A stretch of 5,935 bases of DNA from Bacilli bacterium (GCA_016282055.1 JAEEJT010000003.1:1-5935), one strand, 5' to 3'; counted from the first letter of the stretch, positions 1-5,072 are shown. Numbers and translations: made by a program. Notes: generated by a model not told the origin, from the sequence alone.

Positions 1-1081
1 CAATATAATTATTTATATTTTCACTAGTTAATTCTTCTAGAGTACCATTAGGTTTTATCATATATGAATACATAACAGCTTCAACCATATCTGGAGTTAA
101 GATTAATTCTATATATTTATCTGAACCACAATCGGTGTTTGGCTCAATTGTAACAGAATTTAAAGCAGATACAATTAATTTTTCCCAGTATCCTCCTATT
201 TCTGTCTTTTTACTACGAGAATATGGACCACCAGCTAAAGAATTTGACAATAAAGAATATTCATCCGAAGAAATACCATCAATGAATGATGATTTTGCCG
301 CATGATATTCTTGCTCTGCATTTGGATCTGGATCTCTAATTACACCTTTCATTATATACATATTTTTAAAATTATTACCGAAAGAACCGCCAGCCCCAGA
401 TTCATATGCATCTAAAGATGGATCATCTTTTAAATAATCTTTAGCAAAAGATATTAATTGCTTTTCTATATCCTCTATAACTCCAGGATCACCTTTATCA
501 AATGCTTCTTGATTTTCTTTTATTAATTTATCTTTTAACTTATTTATTTCTTTGGTGCAAGATAATAGTTTTTCTGTTTGAGCAGGAGATAATATAGTTT
601 CCCAAGGCATAATAAAATCACAATATGTGATAAATTTTTTATAAGACTCTACAGTTATTTTATCTTCTATTAAAGCATAAATTAAAGTTTGATGAATTTT
701 TCCAAACTTTCCTTTGTTAATATTATCATTAATATATCCATTAAAGAATTTAGAATATCCAAATCCCTGAATTAAAAATATATTAAATATCCATATACCA
801 AAAGTGGTAACAAAAGAATTAGTATTAGAAACTTCTTTACCTTTATTATCGATAAATTTAAATGCCCCAATCGGTACATCAAAAGTATCATAATGATGTA
901 CTAATGATTCTCCATTATTGAACGAGCCAAATAATTCATATATCATATCTCTAGAAATGTCTTGTTGAGTTAATATAAGCATATAATTTACTATATTATT
1001 TCTATTTATATCTTTTAAATCGAAATGATCTACTGTAATCTTTGGATTAATTTTATAATGCTTAGATATTCTATTTGCCAT
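1..1081 (-). CDS. Phage RNA polymerase beta'-like subunit, C-terminal half (partial, runs off left edge)
   Basis: 360 residues are visible from ATG at 1081; the 3' end lies beyond base 1. It resembles the part of bacterial RpoC that follows the NADFDGD catalytic loop. Residues 91-100 (VTTFGIWIFN) and 158-172 recall the region after the active site. SGAGGS (228-233) matches the conserved SGARGS. Residues 266-303, from FIDGIS through SLAGGPYSRSKKTEIGGYWEKLI, align with the bridge-helix stretch NFREGL...HGARKGLADTALKTA.SGYLTRRLV. The DCGS at 317-320 matches EDDCGT, whose Cys is the first ligand of the second zinc site in bacterial beta'. The trigger loop would lie off the window. The NADFDGD loop is absent, so beta' is probably split over separate genes, as in phiKZ/AR9-like jumbo phages. 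The start is supported by GGGAGG (1088-1093), 6 nt before ATG. Family assignment is by recognised motifs, not a search. Whether this is the virion or non-virion polymerase cannot be told. Confidence 0.85.
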   Translation of the reverse strand, partial: MANRISKHYKINPKITVDHFDLKDINRNNIVNYMLILTQQDISRDMIYELFGSFNNGESLVHHYDTFDVPIGAFKFIDNKGKEVSNTNSFVTTFGIWIFNIFLIQGFGYSKFFNGYINDNINKGKFGKIHQTLIYALIEDKITVESYKKFITYCDFIMPWETILSPAQTEKLLSCTKEINKLKDKLIKENQEAFDKGDPGVIEDIEKQLISFAKDYLKDDPSLDAYESGAGGSFGNNFKNMYIMKGVIRDPDPNAEQEYHAAKSSFIDGISSDEYSLLSNSLAGGPYSRSKKTEIGGYWEKLIVSALNSVTIEPNTDCGSDKYIELILTPDMVEAVMYSYMIKPNGTLEELTSENINNYI

Positions 1082-1110
1082 TGTTTACCTCCCAAAAATA
1101 TCAATTATAA

Positions 1111-1119
1111 TAATGTGAA
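1111..1119 (-). promoter_or_regulatory. Candidate phage promoter/leader motif TTCACATTA upstream of the beta' gene
   Basis: On the minus strand TTCACATTA lies 29 nt before the beta' ATG and is followed by an AT-rich stretch containing TATAAT (1104-1109) and then the ribosome binding site. The identical 9-mer lies 28 nt before the ATG at 5110, and a 6-of-9 match lies 29 nt before the ATG at 3876. A classical -35 box at proper spacing was not seen, which would fit recognition by a phage polymerase. The promoter role is inferred. Confidence 0.4.
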
Positions 1120-1141
1120 TCGCATAGAGAAAAACAAAGAA

Positions 1142-1166
1142 GTCCGAAGGATTAAATCCTTCGGAC
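1142..1166 (-). terminator. Hairpin terminator after cassette C1 (minus strand)
   Basis: An 11-bp perfect stem (1142-1152 with 1156-1166, arms GTCCGAAGGAT/ATCCTTCGGAC) closes a 3-nt loop. On the minus strand it is followed by TTCTTTGTTTTT, so it should end transcripts coming from the C2/C1 cassettes before the beta' leader. The T-tract on the plus side is weaker. Confidence 0.75.
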
Positions 1167-1232
1167 CAAAAGTAATTTTAAACAAATTATTTTTAATAAA
1201 TATATCTAATATCTCAATCTCCATTCCTCAAT

Positions 1233-1358
1233 ATGCCGATACATGATTTATCAAAAATTATAATATGCACTAGTGAGAGAAGAACAGATATTAAGTATCT
1301 AAAATCATTTACATCAAATAATATTATCTGTGGTCTTTATATTGGTCAACAAGATTAA
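1233..1358 (+). pseudogene. Possible decayed seventh cassette (plus strand)
   Basis: An open frame of 41 codons begins ATGCCGATACATGATTTA, reading MPIHDL, which resembles the MSINDL that opens C1 and C6. The 18 bases match the C1/C6 site at 13 positions, including all of ATGATTTA. The frame runs SKIIICTSERRTDIKYLKSF and on to a TAA at 1356-1358, overlapping the C1 stop from the opposite strand. There is no Shine-Dalgarno sequence before the ATG. It could be a degenerate cassette facing C1, or a chance match in AT-rich DNA. Together with the hairpin and the beta' leader it accounts for the stretch between the beta' gene and C1. Confidence 0.3.
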
Positions 1359-1738
1359 ACAAACACTCTCCACTCCTGAGCAATTATAGCACCAGAAATA
1401 TCAGTAATAACACCAGTTGAAAAAACAACTTCTGTTACTACATTAGCAGCACCACTTGCTGTAGTATGTGCACTATAAACTGTTACCCCAGTTCCATTAG
1501 TAGCTAAAATTTCAAAATTATAATAGCCGTTAGCTTTATTATGTCGTGTTAGTCTACCGATATTAAAACTAGAATTTGAATTACCAATTTCTAAACAAAC
1601 ATTTGCTATTTGCTCATCATCCAATTGTAGTGCATCTAGCTGGTTTGCAATGGCTTTGCAGCATTCTGCCATAGTGCCTGTAGCATTATTTATATATGCA
1701 ACACGTCTATGATATTTTTCTAAATCATTAATGGACAA
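1355..1738 (-). CDS. Silent cassette C1: tail-fibre-tip-like C-terminal segment
   Basis: A 127-residue frame opening at the repeat site (SINDLEKYH...) and ending in TAA after EWRVFV. The only start codon in the site is TTG (1736-1738), and no Shine-Dalgarno sequence precedes it, so it is probably translated only after fusion to an upstream coding sequence. The first half (residues ~5-50) looks helical and includes two Cys (CCKAIA). The second half is Gly/Thr/Val-rich with alternating hydrophobic residues, as in beta-structured fibre tips (NGYYNFEILATNGTG). Base composition is less AT-rich than the flanking genes: 1621-1680 is 29/60 G+C against 13/60 at 661-720, suggesting separate acquisition. 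It lies directly downstream of C2 on the same strand. Family function is inferred; I recognise no named domain. Confidence 0.6.
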   Translation of the reverse strand: MSINDLEKYHRRVAYINNATGTMAECCKAIANQLDALQLDDEQIANVCLEIGNSNSSFNIGRLTRHNKANGYYNFEILATNGTGVTVYSAHTTASGAANVVTEVVFSTGVITDISGAIIAQEWRVFV

Positions 1739-1739
1739 T
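1721..1739 (-). repeat. Recombination-site-like repeat S1 (opens C1)
   Basis: The minus strand reads ATTGTCCATTAATGATTTA, a 19-bp exact match in inverted orientation to S6 at 4802-4820. It sits exactly at the 5' edge of cassette C1 and encodes the SINDL peptide. Size, asymmetry and position resemble shufflon sfx sites; recombination at it is inferred. The DNA just upstream contains TTTAACTGAT, as does that of S6. Confidence 0.7.
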
Positions 1740-1776
1740 TTAATCAGTTAAAGATAACTTTAGTAAAGAAATATTT

Positions 1777-2160
1777 TTATCTGTATCCAATGATTGTAAA
1801 AGGTGCACTTTGGTCTGTACTAAAGTATGTTATACCATTACCATCTAAATTCCATTGCACAGAACGTTCACAATGATAATGAATGCCATCAGAAGATATT
1901 AATGCAACATCCGCAAGTACTAATACACCCCCAGTATTATTATAATCAATAATTGAAGCAATAATTGCGGGATATGTTGTTTTTTTATAATATACATTAA
2001 TCGTCTGAGTTCCCTCAGAGTCTGCATTAGTATCTACAATTGCGAATACTCTATAATTATTGATACTATCAGATAATGTAATATTATCACCGCCACTGAA
2101 TGTGCCATTATATAGAGTAACAGAATCAGTAAATAAAGTTTCTAAATCATTATTGTACAT
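1777..2160 (-). CDS. Silent cassette C2: tail-fibre-tip-like C-terminal segment
   Basis: A 127-residue frame beginning MYNNDLETLF at repeat S2 and ending TAA after FTIIGYR. The frame stays open further upstream through the 55-bp element to an ATG at 2187 (MCNFDKNKI...), but neither ATG has a Shine-Dalgarno sequence, so independent translation is unlikely. The sequence is rich in Gly, Asn, Thr and Tyr with short beta-strand-like runs (TLYNGTFSGGDNITL near residues 12-26, NYRVFAIVD, TINVYYKK) and ends in an aromatic/Ile strand. This is the style of receptor-binding tips of phage tail fibres. C2 diverges from C3 across the 55-bp element and is followed by C1 after a 38-nt gap. The fibre-tip role is inferred from composition and layout. 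Confidence 0.65.
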   Translation of the reverse strand: MYNNDLETLFTDSVTLYNGTFSGGDNITLSDSINNYRVFAIVDTNADSEGTQTINVYYKKTTYPAIIASIIDYNNTGGVLVLADVALISSDGIHYHCERSVQWNLDGNGITYFSTDQSAPFTIIGYR

Positions 2161-2197
2161 TATTTTATTTTTGTCAAAATTGCACATTAATGATTTA
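2143..2197. repeat. 55-bp element, left copy (inverted partner of 4436-4490)
   Basis: Its reverse complement matches 4436-4490 at 53 of 55 bases; the two differences are in the central spacer. The element is two back-to-back sites: TAAATCATTA at the left end and TAATGATTTA at the right, with the inward 17 bases matching at 15 positions as an inverted repeat. S2 (2143-2160, minus) opens C2 and S3 (2180-2197, plus) opens C3. Identity stops where the cassette-specific codons begin (apart from a few chance bases), as expected of a functional site rather than a duplicated gene. Recombination of the two copies would invert about 2.35 kb. Confidence 0.85.
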
Positions 2198-2503
2198 GCT
2201 AATGTTGGTACATCATCTGAAATTGCCAGATTAAACGGAGATGGTACCCAAAAGACTCAGGCGTTTCAAATCGACCTGACTCAATATAAAAGTATTTTTG
2301 CATTTTTATCATATGCTGGTAATATAAATTATACAATGAATGTGCCAATTAGGATATTCAAAGGAGCAAATCGATTTGAATTGTATTTACCTAATGGTAC
2401 TAAATTTGGTACAATTAGTAATACGTCAGATAATGGATTTACTCTTACAACAGAGGCTGTTGTAACAAATGGTTTTGTACTTGTTGTTGAAGGTATAAAA
2501 TAA
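2180..2503 (+). CDS. Silent cassette C3: tail-fibre-tip-like C-terminal segment
   Basis: A frame of 107 codons plus TAA beginning at S3 (LHINDLANVG...) and ending VVEGIK. No ATG lies in its site. The frame is open upstream to 2060, but that part is antisense to C2 and has no ribosome binding site near a start. After the NDL junction come FQIDLTQYKSIFAFLSYAG and a beta-rich C-terminal half (RFELYLPNGTKFGTI, GFTLTTEAVVTNGFVLVVEG), typical in style of fibre tip domains. It is followed, in another frame, by an orphan C-terminal fragment (2499-2582) and then the hairpin at 2631-2660. I recognise no named family; the receptor-binding role is inferred. Confidence 0.6.
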   Translation: MHINDLANVGTSSEIARLNGDGTQKTQAFQIDLTQYKSIFAFLSYAGNINYTMNVPIRIFKGANRFELYLPNGTKFGTISNTSDNGFTLTTEAVVTNGFVLVVEGIK

Positions 2504-2582
2504 AATTATACAAGTAGTTGCCGATGCTACTGATAAAGTTATTAAATTAAATTCAGTATATGTAAATGGTGCATATTATTAA
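2499..2582 (+). pseudogene. Orphan C-terminal fragment of a fibre-like protein
   Basis: Twenty-seven sense codons and TAA (NKIIQVVADATDKVIKLNSV, then YVNGAYY) in a different frame from C3, preceded at once by an in-frame TAA (2496-2498) and with no start or site. The VYVNGAYY ending looks like the last strand of a fibre tip. It may be the remnant of a second cassette in the slot behind C3, matching C1 behind C2 and C6 behind C5, or the old end of C3 after a frameshift in the A-rich stretch ATAAAATAAAA (2495-2505). The rest of this gap, 2583-2664, holds only AT-rich DNA and the terminator. Confidence 0.4.
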
Positions 2583-2630
2583 CAATACAAGAATGCTAAT
2601 AACTGCAAGATAAACAATTCTAAAAATAAA

Positions 2631-2660
2631 TTTCCTCTAGGATTATTATCCTAGAGGAAA
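2631..2660. terminator. Bidirectional hairpin terminator between C3 and the 403-residue gene
   Basis: A 13-bp perfect stem (TTTCCTCTAGGAT/ATCCTAGAGGAAA, 2631-2643 and 2648-2660) closes a 4-nt loop. T-rich tails are present on both sides: TATTTTAATTTT on plus and TTTATTTTTAG on minus. It can end transcripts from C3 (plus) and from the 403-residue gene (minus), whose stop is at 2665. Confidence 0.8.
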
Positions 2661-2664
2661 TATT

Positions 2665-3876
2665 TTAATTTTCTGGTTTTTTATCTAATTTATCCAGTGC
2701 ACTATAATCAAAGAATAATCCATATTGTTTATCATCAAATTTCTTTTTAGCAAGAATTATTCTTAGTTGTCTATAGCTTTCAACTACGCTCTCCCAATGC
2801 TTTCTATCATGGTCAGATAATGTTTCATTATATAAATAATCTTCGAGAATGCCAAGTCTACTATTAATACCGCGCATAATAAGATAAGCATCTTCGGTAT
2901 TTGTGCAATTTTTTACCCTCATTGTATATTCATATAATTCATTCTCTAATCCTCTTAGTCCATTCTTTTTCAAAGCTTTAAATATACTAACTTCATTCAA
3001 TATACTCATATTTTTATTTTCAAAATAAGTATTAATAGATTCATTAAATGAAATTGTAGTATCTATTCTATTTAAAGCTTCTATACAAGCATTAAATTCT
3101 CTAATTTCTAATTTAGAACCAGTAAAAGTTTTTGCATCTACCAATGTATCATATATTAAAGATTTATTTCTCTTAATATCCCTATACATTAATAGCACCC
3201 AGTCTAATATAACAGGTATAGGTGATCTTAAAGTATCACTACTATTAGAAATTGAAGCTAATATTTTTTCTTTTGCAGATAAAATATTTTCTGACATATT
3301 TGTAGCTTGAATTGCAGGGATTAATAAATCTTCTGTTGAATCTTTATATAAAATGCTAGATAATTTTCGCATTGTATCTTTTACCGCTAATATTATTAAT
3401 TGTGCATAATTAACTGAATTTCTAATTAACAAAACATCATCATTACTAATTAATCTAGTATCAACTAAAGCTCTAAGATTTTCAAATATTTCATTATTAT
3501 CCATCATAGATGCAATTTCATATAATAATACAGCTGTTAGTTCTGCACTATCTAAACCGATATCAAATAACTTACTATCAAATTCAATTTGATAATTTAC
3601 TAATCTAATATTAGCATCTGTTGATAATATAGTTAAAGCATCAGATCCATTCATTGCTGGTGAAATATTCATAGCAAAGAACTGTTTATCTGTATTTAAT
3701 GTATAAATAATATCTGTACATTTGTTTTCATCAAAAATTTCATTTAATAGATCTATCATATCTTTTAAATTGCTATTTGTAGGATTTATTAATCTATCTT
3801 CTGCTTTCATATACATGATATTATTAAAAACAGATTCTAATTTCTCAACTCTATCTGATAAAAATTCAATATTCAT
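2665..3876 (-). CDS. Unrecognised phage protein, probably virion-associated, with a degenerate HExxH-like segment
   Basis: A complete 403-residue soluble protein from ATG at 3876 to TAA at 2665. AAGGAG at 3887-3892 lies 10 nt before the ATG, so the start is sound. I recognise no named family. Residues 66-125 run FFAMNISPAMNG..., YQIEFDSKLFDIGL, then ELTAVLLYEIASMM. This recalls phage proteins with ELTAVLLHEIGH, a zinc metalloprotease-like helix, but here both His positions are replaced (Y119-E120-I121-A122-S123), so it is unlikely to be an active metalloprotease. The remainder is helical and charged; the C-terminus (365-403: VESYRQLR...KQYGLFFDYSALDKLDKK) is compact and Lys-rich. No tyrosine- or serine-recombinase motif is present. 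It has its own leader and terminator and lies between the two inverted 55-bp elements, so inversion would flip it intact. The virion role is inferred from the neighbourhood. Confidence 0.75.
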   Translation of the reverse strand: MNIEFLSDRVEKLESVFNNIMYMKAEDRLINPTNSNLKDMIDLLNEIFDENKCTDIIYTLNTDKQFFAMNISPAMNGSDALTILSTDANIRLVNYQIEFDSKLFDIGLDSAELTAVLLYEIASMMDNNEIFENLRALVDTRLISNDDVLLIRNSVNYAQLIILAVKDTMRKLSSILYKDSTEDLLIPAIQATNMSENILSAKEKILASISNSSDTLRSPIPVILDWVLLMYRDIKRNKSLIYDTLVDAKTFTGSKLEIREFNACIEALNRIDTTISFNESINTYFENKNMSILNEVSIFKALKKNGLRGLENELYEYTMRVKNCTNTEDAYLIMRGINSRLGILEDYLYNETLSDHDRKHWESVVESYRQLRIILAKKKFDDKQYGLFFDYSALDKLDKKPEN

Positions 3877-3905
3877 ATTATTAACTCTCCTTATTTTATT
3901 TAAAA

Positions 3906-3914
3906 TTAAGCGAA
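3906..3914 (-). promoter_or_regulatory. Candidate promoter/leader motif TTCGCTTAA upstream of the 403-residue gene
   Basis: On the minus strand TTCGCTTAA lies 29 nt before the ATG at 3876, the same distance as TTCACATTA before the beta' gene (29 nt) and the gene at 5110 (28 nt). It matches 6 of 9 bases and is likewise followed by an AT-only stretch up to the ribosome binding site. It is weaker than the other two; the conserved spacing is the main support. Nothing else was identified in 3915-3989. Confidence 0.3.
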
Positions 3915-3989
3915 TAATCGTTATTTTATATAGATGTTCTGAGCAATAATTTTTTCGAATTATATTATTATAGTAAAAAATAAACTAAT

Positions 3990-4025
3990 AAAAATCCTGA
4001 AGGGCGATTAGCCTTCAGGATTTTT
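3990..4025 (-). terminator. Hairpin terminator between C4 and the 403-residue gene
   Basis: A 14-bp stem (AAAAATCCTGAAGG/CCTTCAGGATTTTT, 3990-4003 and 4012-4025) closes an 8-nt loop. On the minus strand it lies just 17 nt past the C4 stop and is followed by T-rich DNA (TATTAGTTTATTTTTT), so it should end C4 transcripts and insulate the gene starting at 3876. The A/T symmetry lets it act on plus as well. Confidence 0.75.
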
Positions 4026-4042
4026 ATATTTGATAATATTAT

Positions 4043-4453
4043 TTAACTTATTAATTTATATTGTAATTCTAATATTATACCATTATTTGGTACAATTGAT
4101 GATAAATCAGTAATACTAGTACTATTTGACAAGGTAACCATATATCCTTTAACATTAGTAGCTGTAATATCCACCTGGAAAGATGAAAGTCTTACTACAT
4201 TTGTACCTGGTTGTATAGCTGACATATGCAATGCATTTGGAACATAATCATATTCTCTGAAGAGGGTTTCACATTTAACAGCAACTCTTGAATTTGTTGC
4301 TTGAGGTAAAACAGCACCAACTACACATATACTTTTACCATCTAATGATATATTTCTAAGTTTACCCATTAATTCAGCAATAAGTACAGCATTAGTTTTT
4401 ATACCATCAGCTGTTACTGTTATTGTATATTGAGTTAAATCATTAATGTGCAA
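4043..4453 (-). CDS. Silent cassette C4: tail-fibre-tip-like C-terminal segment
   Basis: A frame of 136 codons plus TAA from S4 (LHINDLTQYT...) to LQYKLIS. No ATG lies in the site. The frame is open upstream across the 55-bp element to 4516, antisense to C5, with no ribosome binding site. The segment after NDL (TITVTADGIKTNAVLIAELM) starts beta and turns helical. The rest alternates strands and polar loops (SICVVGAVLPQATNSRVAVK; SFQVDITATNVKGYMVTLSN; GIILELQYKLIS), in the manner of phage receptor-binding tips. It shares the same site variant as C3 (TTGCACATTAATGATTTA), so C3 and C4 would trade places if the 55-bp elements recombined. The role is inferred. Confidence 0.6.
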   Translation of the reverse strand: MHINDLTQYTITVTADGIKTNAVLIAELMGKLRNISLDGKSICVVGAVLPQATNSRVAVKCETLFREYDYVPNALHMSAIQPGTNVVRLSSFQVDITATNVKGYMVTLSNSTSITDLSSIVPNNGIILELQYKLIS

Positions 4454-4490
4454 TTCTAACAAAAATAAAATAATGTACAATAATGATTTA
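4436..4490. repeat. 55-bp element, right copy (inverted partner of 2143-2197)
   Basis: Carries S4 (4436-4453, minus, opens C4) and S5 (4473-4490, plus, opens C5) back to back around a 19-nt A/T-rich spacer. Relative to the inverted left copy only two spacer bases differ (TTTTGAC there, TTCTAAC here). The flanking cassette sequences are unrelated, so the identity is confined to the element. Confidence 0.85.
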
Positions 4491-4760
4491 GCTAAATGGC
4501 ATTTTGTAATTCGCACAAAAACAACTGACGCTAATGGTAGAATTGATTTTGGCGACCTTAACGGATTAATTGCTCAGCATGATGTATATAATGTTACAGC
4601 TAACATAGTTTCTCCTCATTTTTACACTTGTACAGTACCTTATAGTGTACTAGTTGATTCAAATACCGCTAATTGGTTTGTAAGAGTAGAAGAAGATACT
4701 ACCAAAAACGCAGTTACTAATACAGAAGTAACTGTTAGGCTTAGTTGGTATCAAGTTTAG
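4473..4760 (+). CDS. Silent cassette C5: tail-fibre-tip-like C-terminal segment
   Basis: A 95-residue frame from MYNNDLAKWH to RLSWYQV. The frame is open a further nine codons upstream (MCNSNKNKI). Neither ATG has a Shine-Dalgarno sequence. Strand-rich, aromatic segments (WHFVIRTKTTDANGRIDF; YTCTVPYSVLVDS; NWFVRVEEDTT; TEVTVRLSWYQV) resemble compact beta-sandwich fibre tips. It ends in TAG, with TAA two codons later, while the other intact cassettes end in TAA. There is no in-frame TAG elsewhere in the window's genes, so stop-codon reassignment is not supported. It shares the C2 site variant (ATGTACAATAATGATTTA). C6 follows on the same strand after 41 nt. The receptor-binding role is inferred. 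Confidence 0.65.
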   Translation: MYNNDLAKWHFVIRTKTTDANGRIDFGDLNGLIAQHDVYNVTANIVSPHFYTCTVPYSVLVDSNTANWFVRVEEDTTKNAVTNTEVTVRLSWYQV

Positions 4761-4801
4761 AATTAAATAAGTATTTAACTGATAATTTTATTAACTCAAA
4801 T

Positions 4802-4820
4802 ATTGTCCATTAATGATTTA
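4802..4820 (+). repeat. Recombination-site-like repeat S6 (opens C6)
   Basis: ATTGTCCATTAATGATTTA, an exact 19-bp inverted match to S1 (1721-1739), placed at the 5' edge of C6. The upstream spacer contains TTTAACTGAT, as does that of S1. This suggests the two outer slots share an origin. Confidence 0.7.
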
Positions 4821-5003
4821 ATTGATGGCCAATTAGAATTAAATGTAAGAAATGTACTTTTTGCATCTAGTACTGTATTAATATATGAAAATAATAATCA
4901 ATTTGTAATTCGTATTCCTAAAGAAAATGGAAGCGGTTATATATATTATACATTTAAAGAAGATGGATTATATTCTTCTACTGGTGGAAAAATTGCACCA
5001 TAA
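4803..5003 (+). CDS. Silent cassette C6: short fibre-tip-like C-terminal segment
   Basis: A 66-residue frame from the TTG in S6 (SINDLIDGQLELNV...) to TAA after GGKIAP. There is no Shine-Dalgarno sequence; the DNA before the TTG is plain AT-rich spacer. It is the shortest cassette. The body is a run of beta-strand-like segments (ELNVRNVLFASSTVLIY; NQFVIRIPKENGSGYIYYTF; EDGLYSSTGGKIAP), and the ending, with a glycine turn and a short tail, looks like a natural protein C-terminus. It follows C5 on the same strand and precedes the hairpin at 5032-5062. No family is recognised; the role is inferred from its neighbours and shared site. Confidence 0.55.
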   Translation: MSINDLIDGQLELNVRNVLFASSTVLIYENNNQFVIRIPKENGSGYIYYTFKEDGLYSSTGGKIAP

Positions 5004-5031
5004 ATATAATATAAATCTTATCATTAATATT

Positions 5032-5062
5032 ATTCCCAAATGGTTACTGGCCATTTGGGAAT
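5032..5062 (+). terminator. Hairpin terminator after cassette C6
   Basis: A 12-bp perfect stem (ATTCCCAAATGG/CCATTTGGGAAT, 5032-5043 and 5051-5062) closes a 7-nt loop, followed on plus by TCTTATTATTTT. It closes the C5/C6 module and separates it from the gene at 5110. Confidence 0.8.
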
Positions 5063-5072
5063 TCTTATTATT

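Noticed and set aside
1025..1246. 73-codon plus-strand open frame
   Set aside because: It is antisense to the beta' start, crosses the terminator hairpin, has no ribosome binding site and has low-complexity AT-driven composition.
1300..1316. Minus-strand GTAAATGATTTTAGA resembling a cassette site
   Set aside because: The invariant end TTTA is broken by an extra T, the upstream part does not match, and the following frame does not look like a fibre cassette.
2060..2179. Upstream extension of the C3 frame as a normal gene start
   Set aside because: This part is antisense to C2, has no Shine-Dalgarno sequence, and is unlike the equivalent extension of C4 outside the 55-bp element.
3722..3949. 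75-codon plus-strand open frame rich in hydrophobic residues
   Set aside because: Antisense shadow of the well-supported 403-residue gene, without a ribosome binding site.
4758..4760. TAG stop of C5 followed by TAA two codons later, suggesting TAG reassignment as in some gut phages
   Set aside because: No in-frame TAG occurs in the other genes here, so a single case gives no support.
1355..5003. Diversity-generating retroelement as the source of variation
   Set aside because: No reverse transcriptase, no template/variable repeat pair with adenine-specific differences, and the cassettes are unrelated beyond the short site.
1233..5003. CRISPR array or insertion sequence explaining the repeats
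   Set aside because: Repeats are few, in both orientations, irregularly spaced by coding segments, and there is no transposase or target-site duplication.
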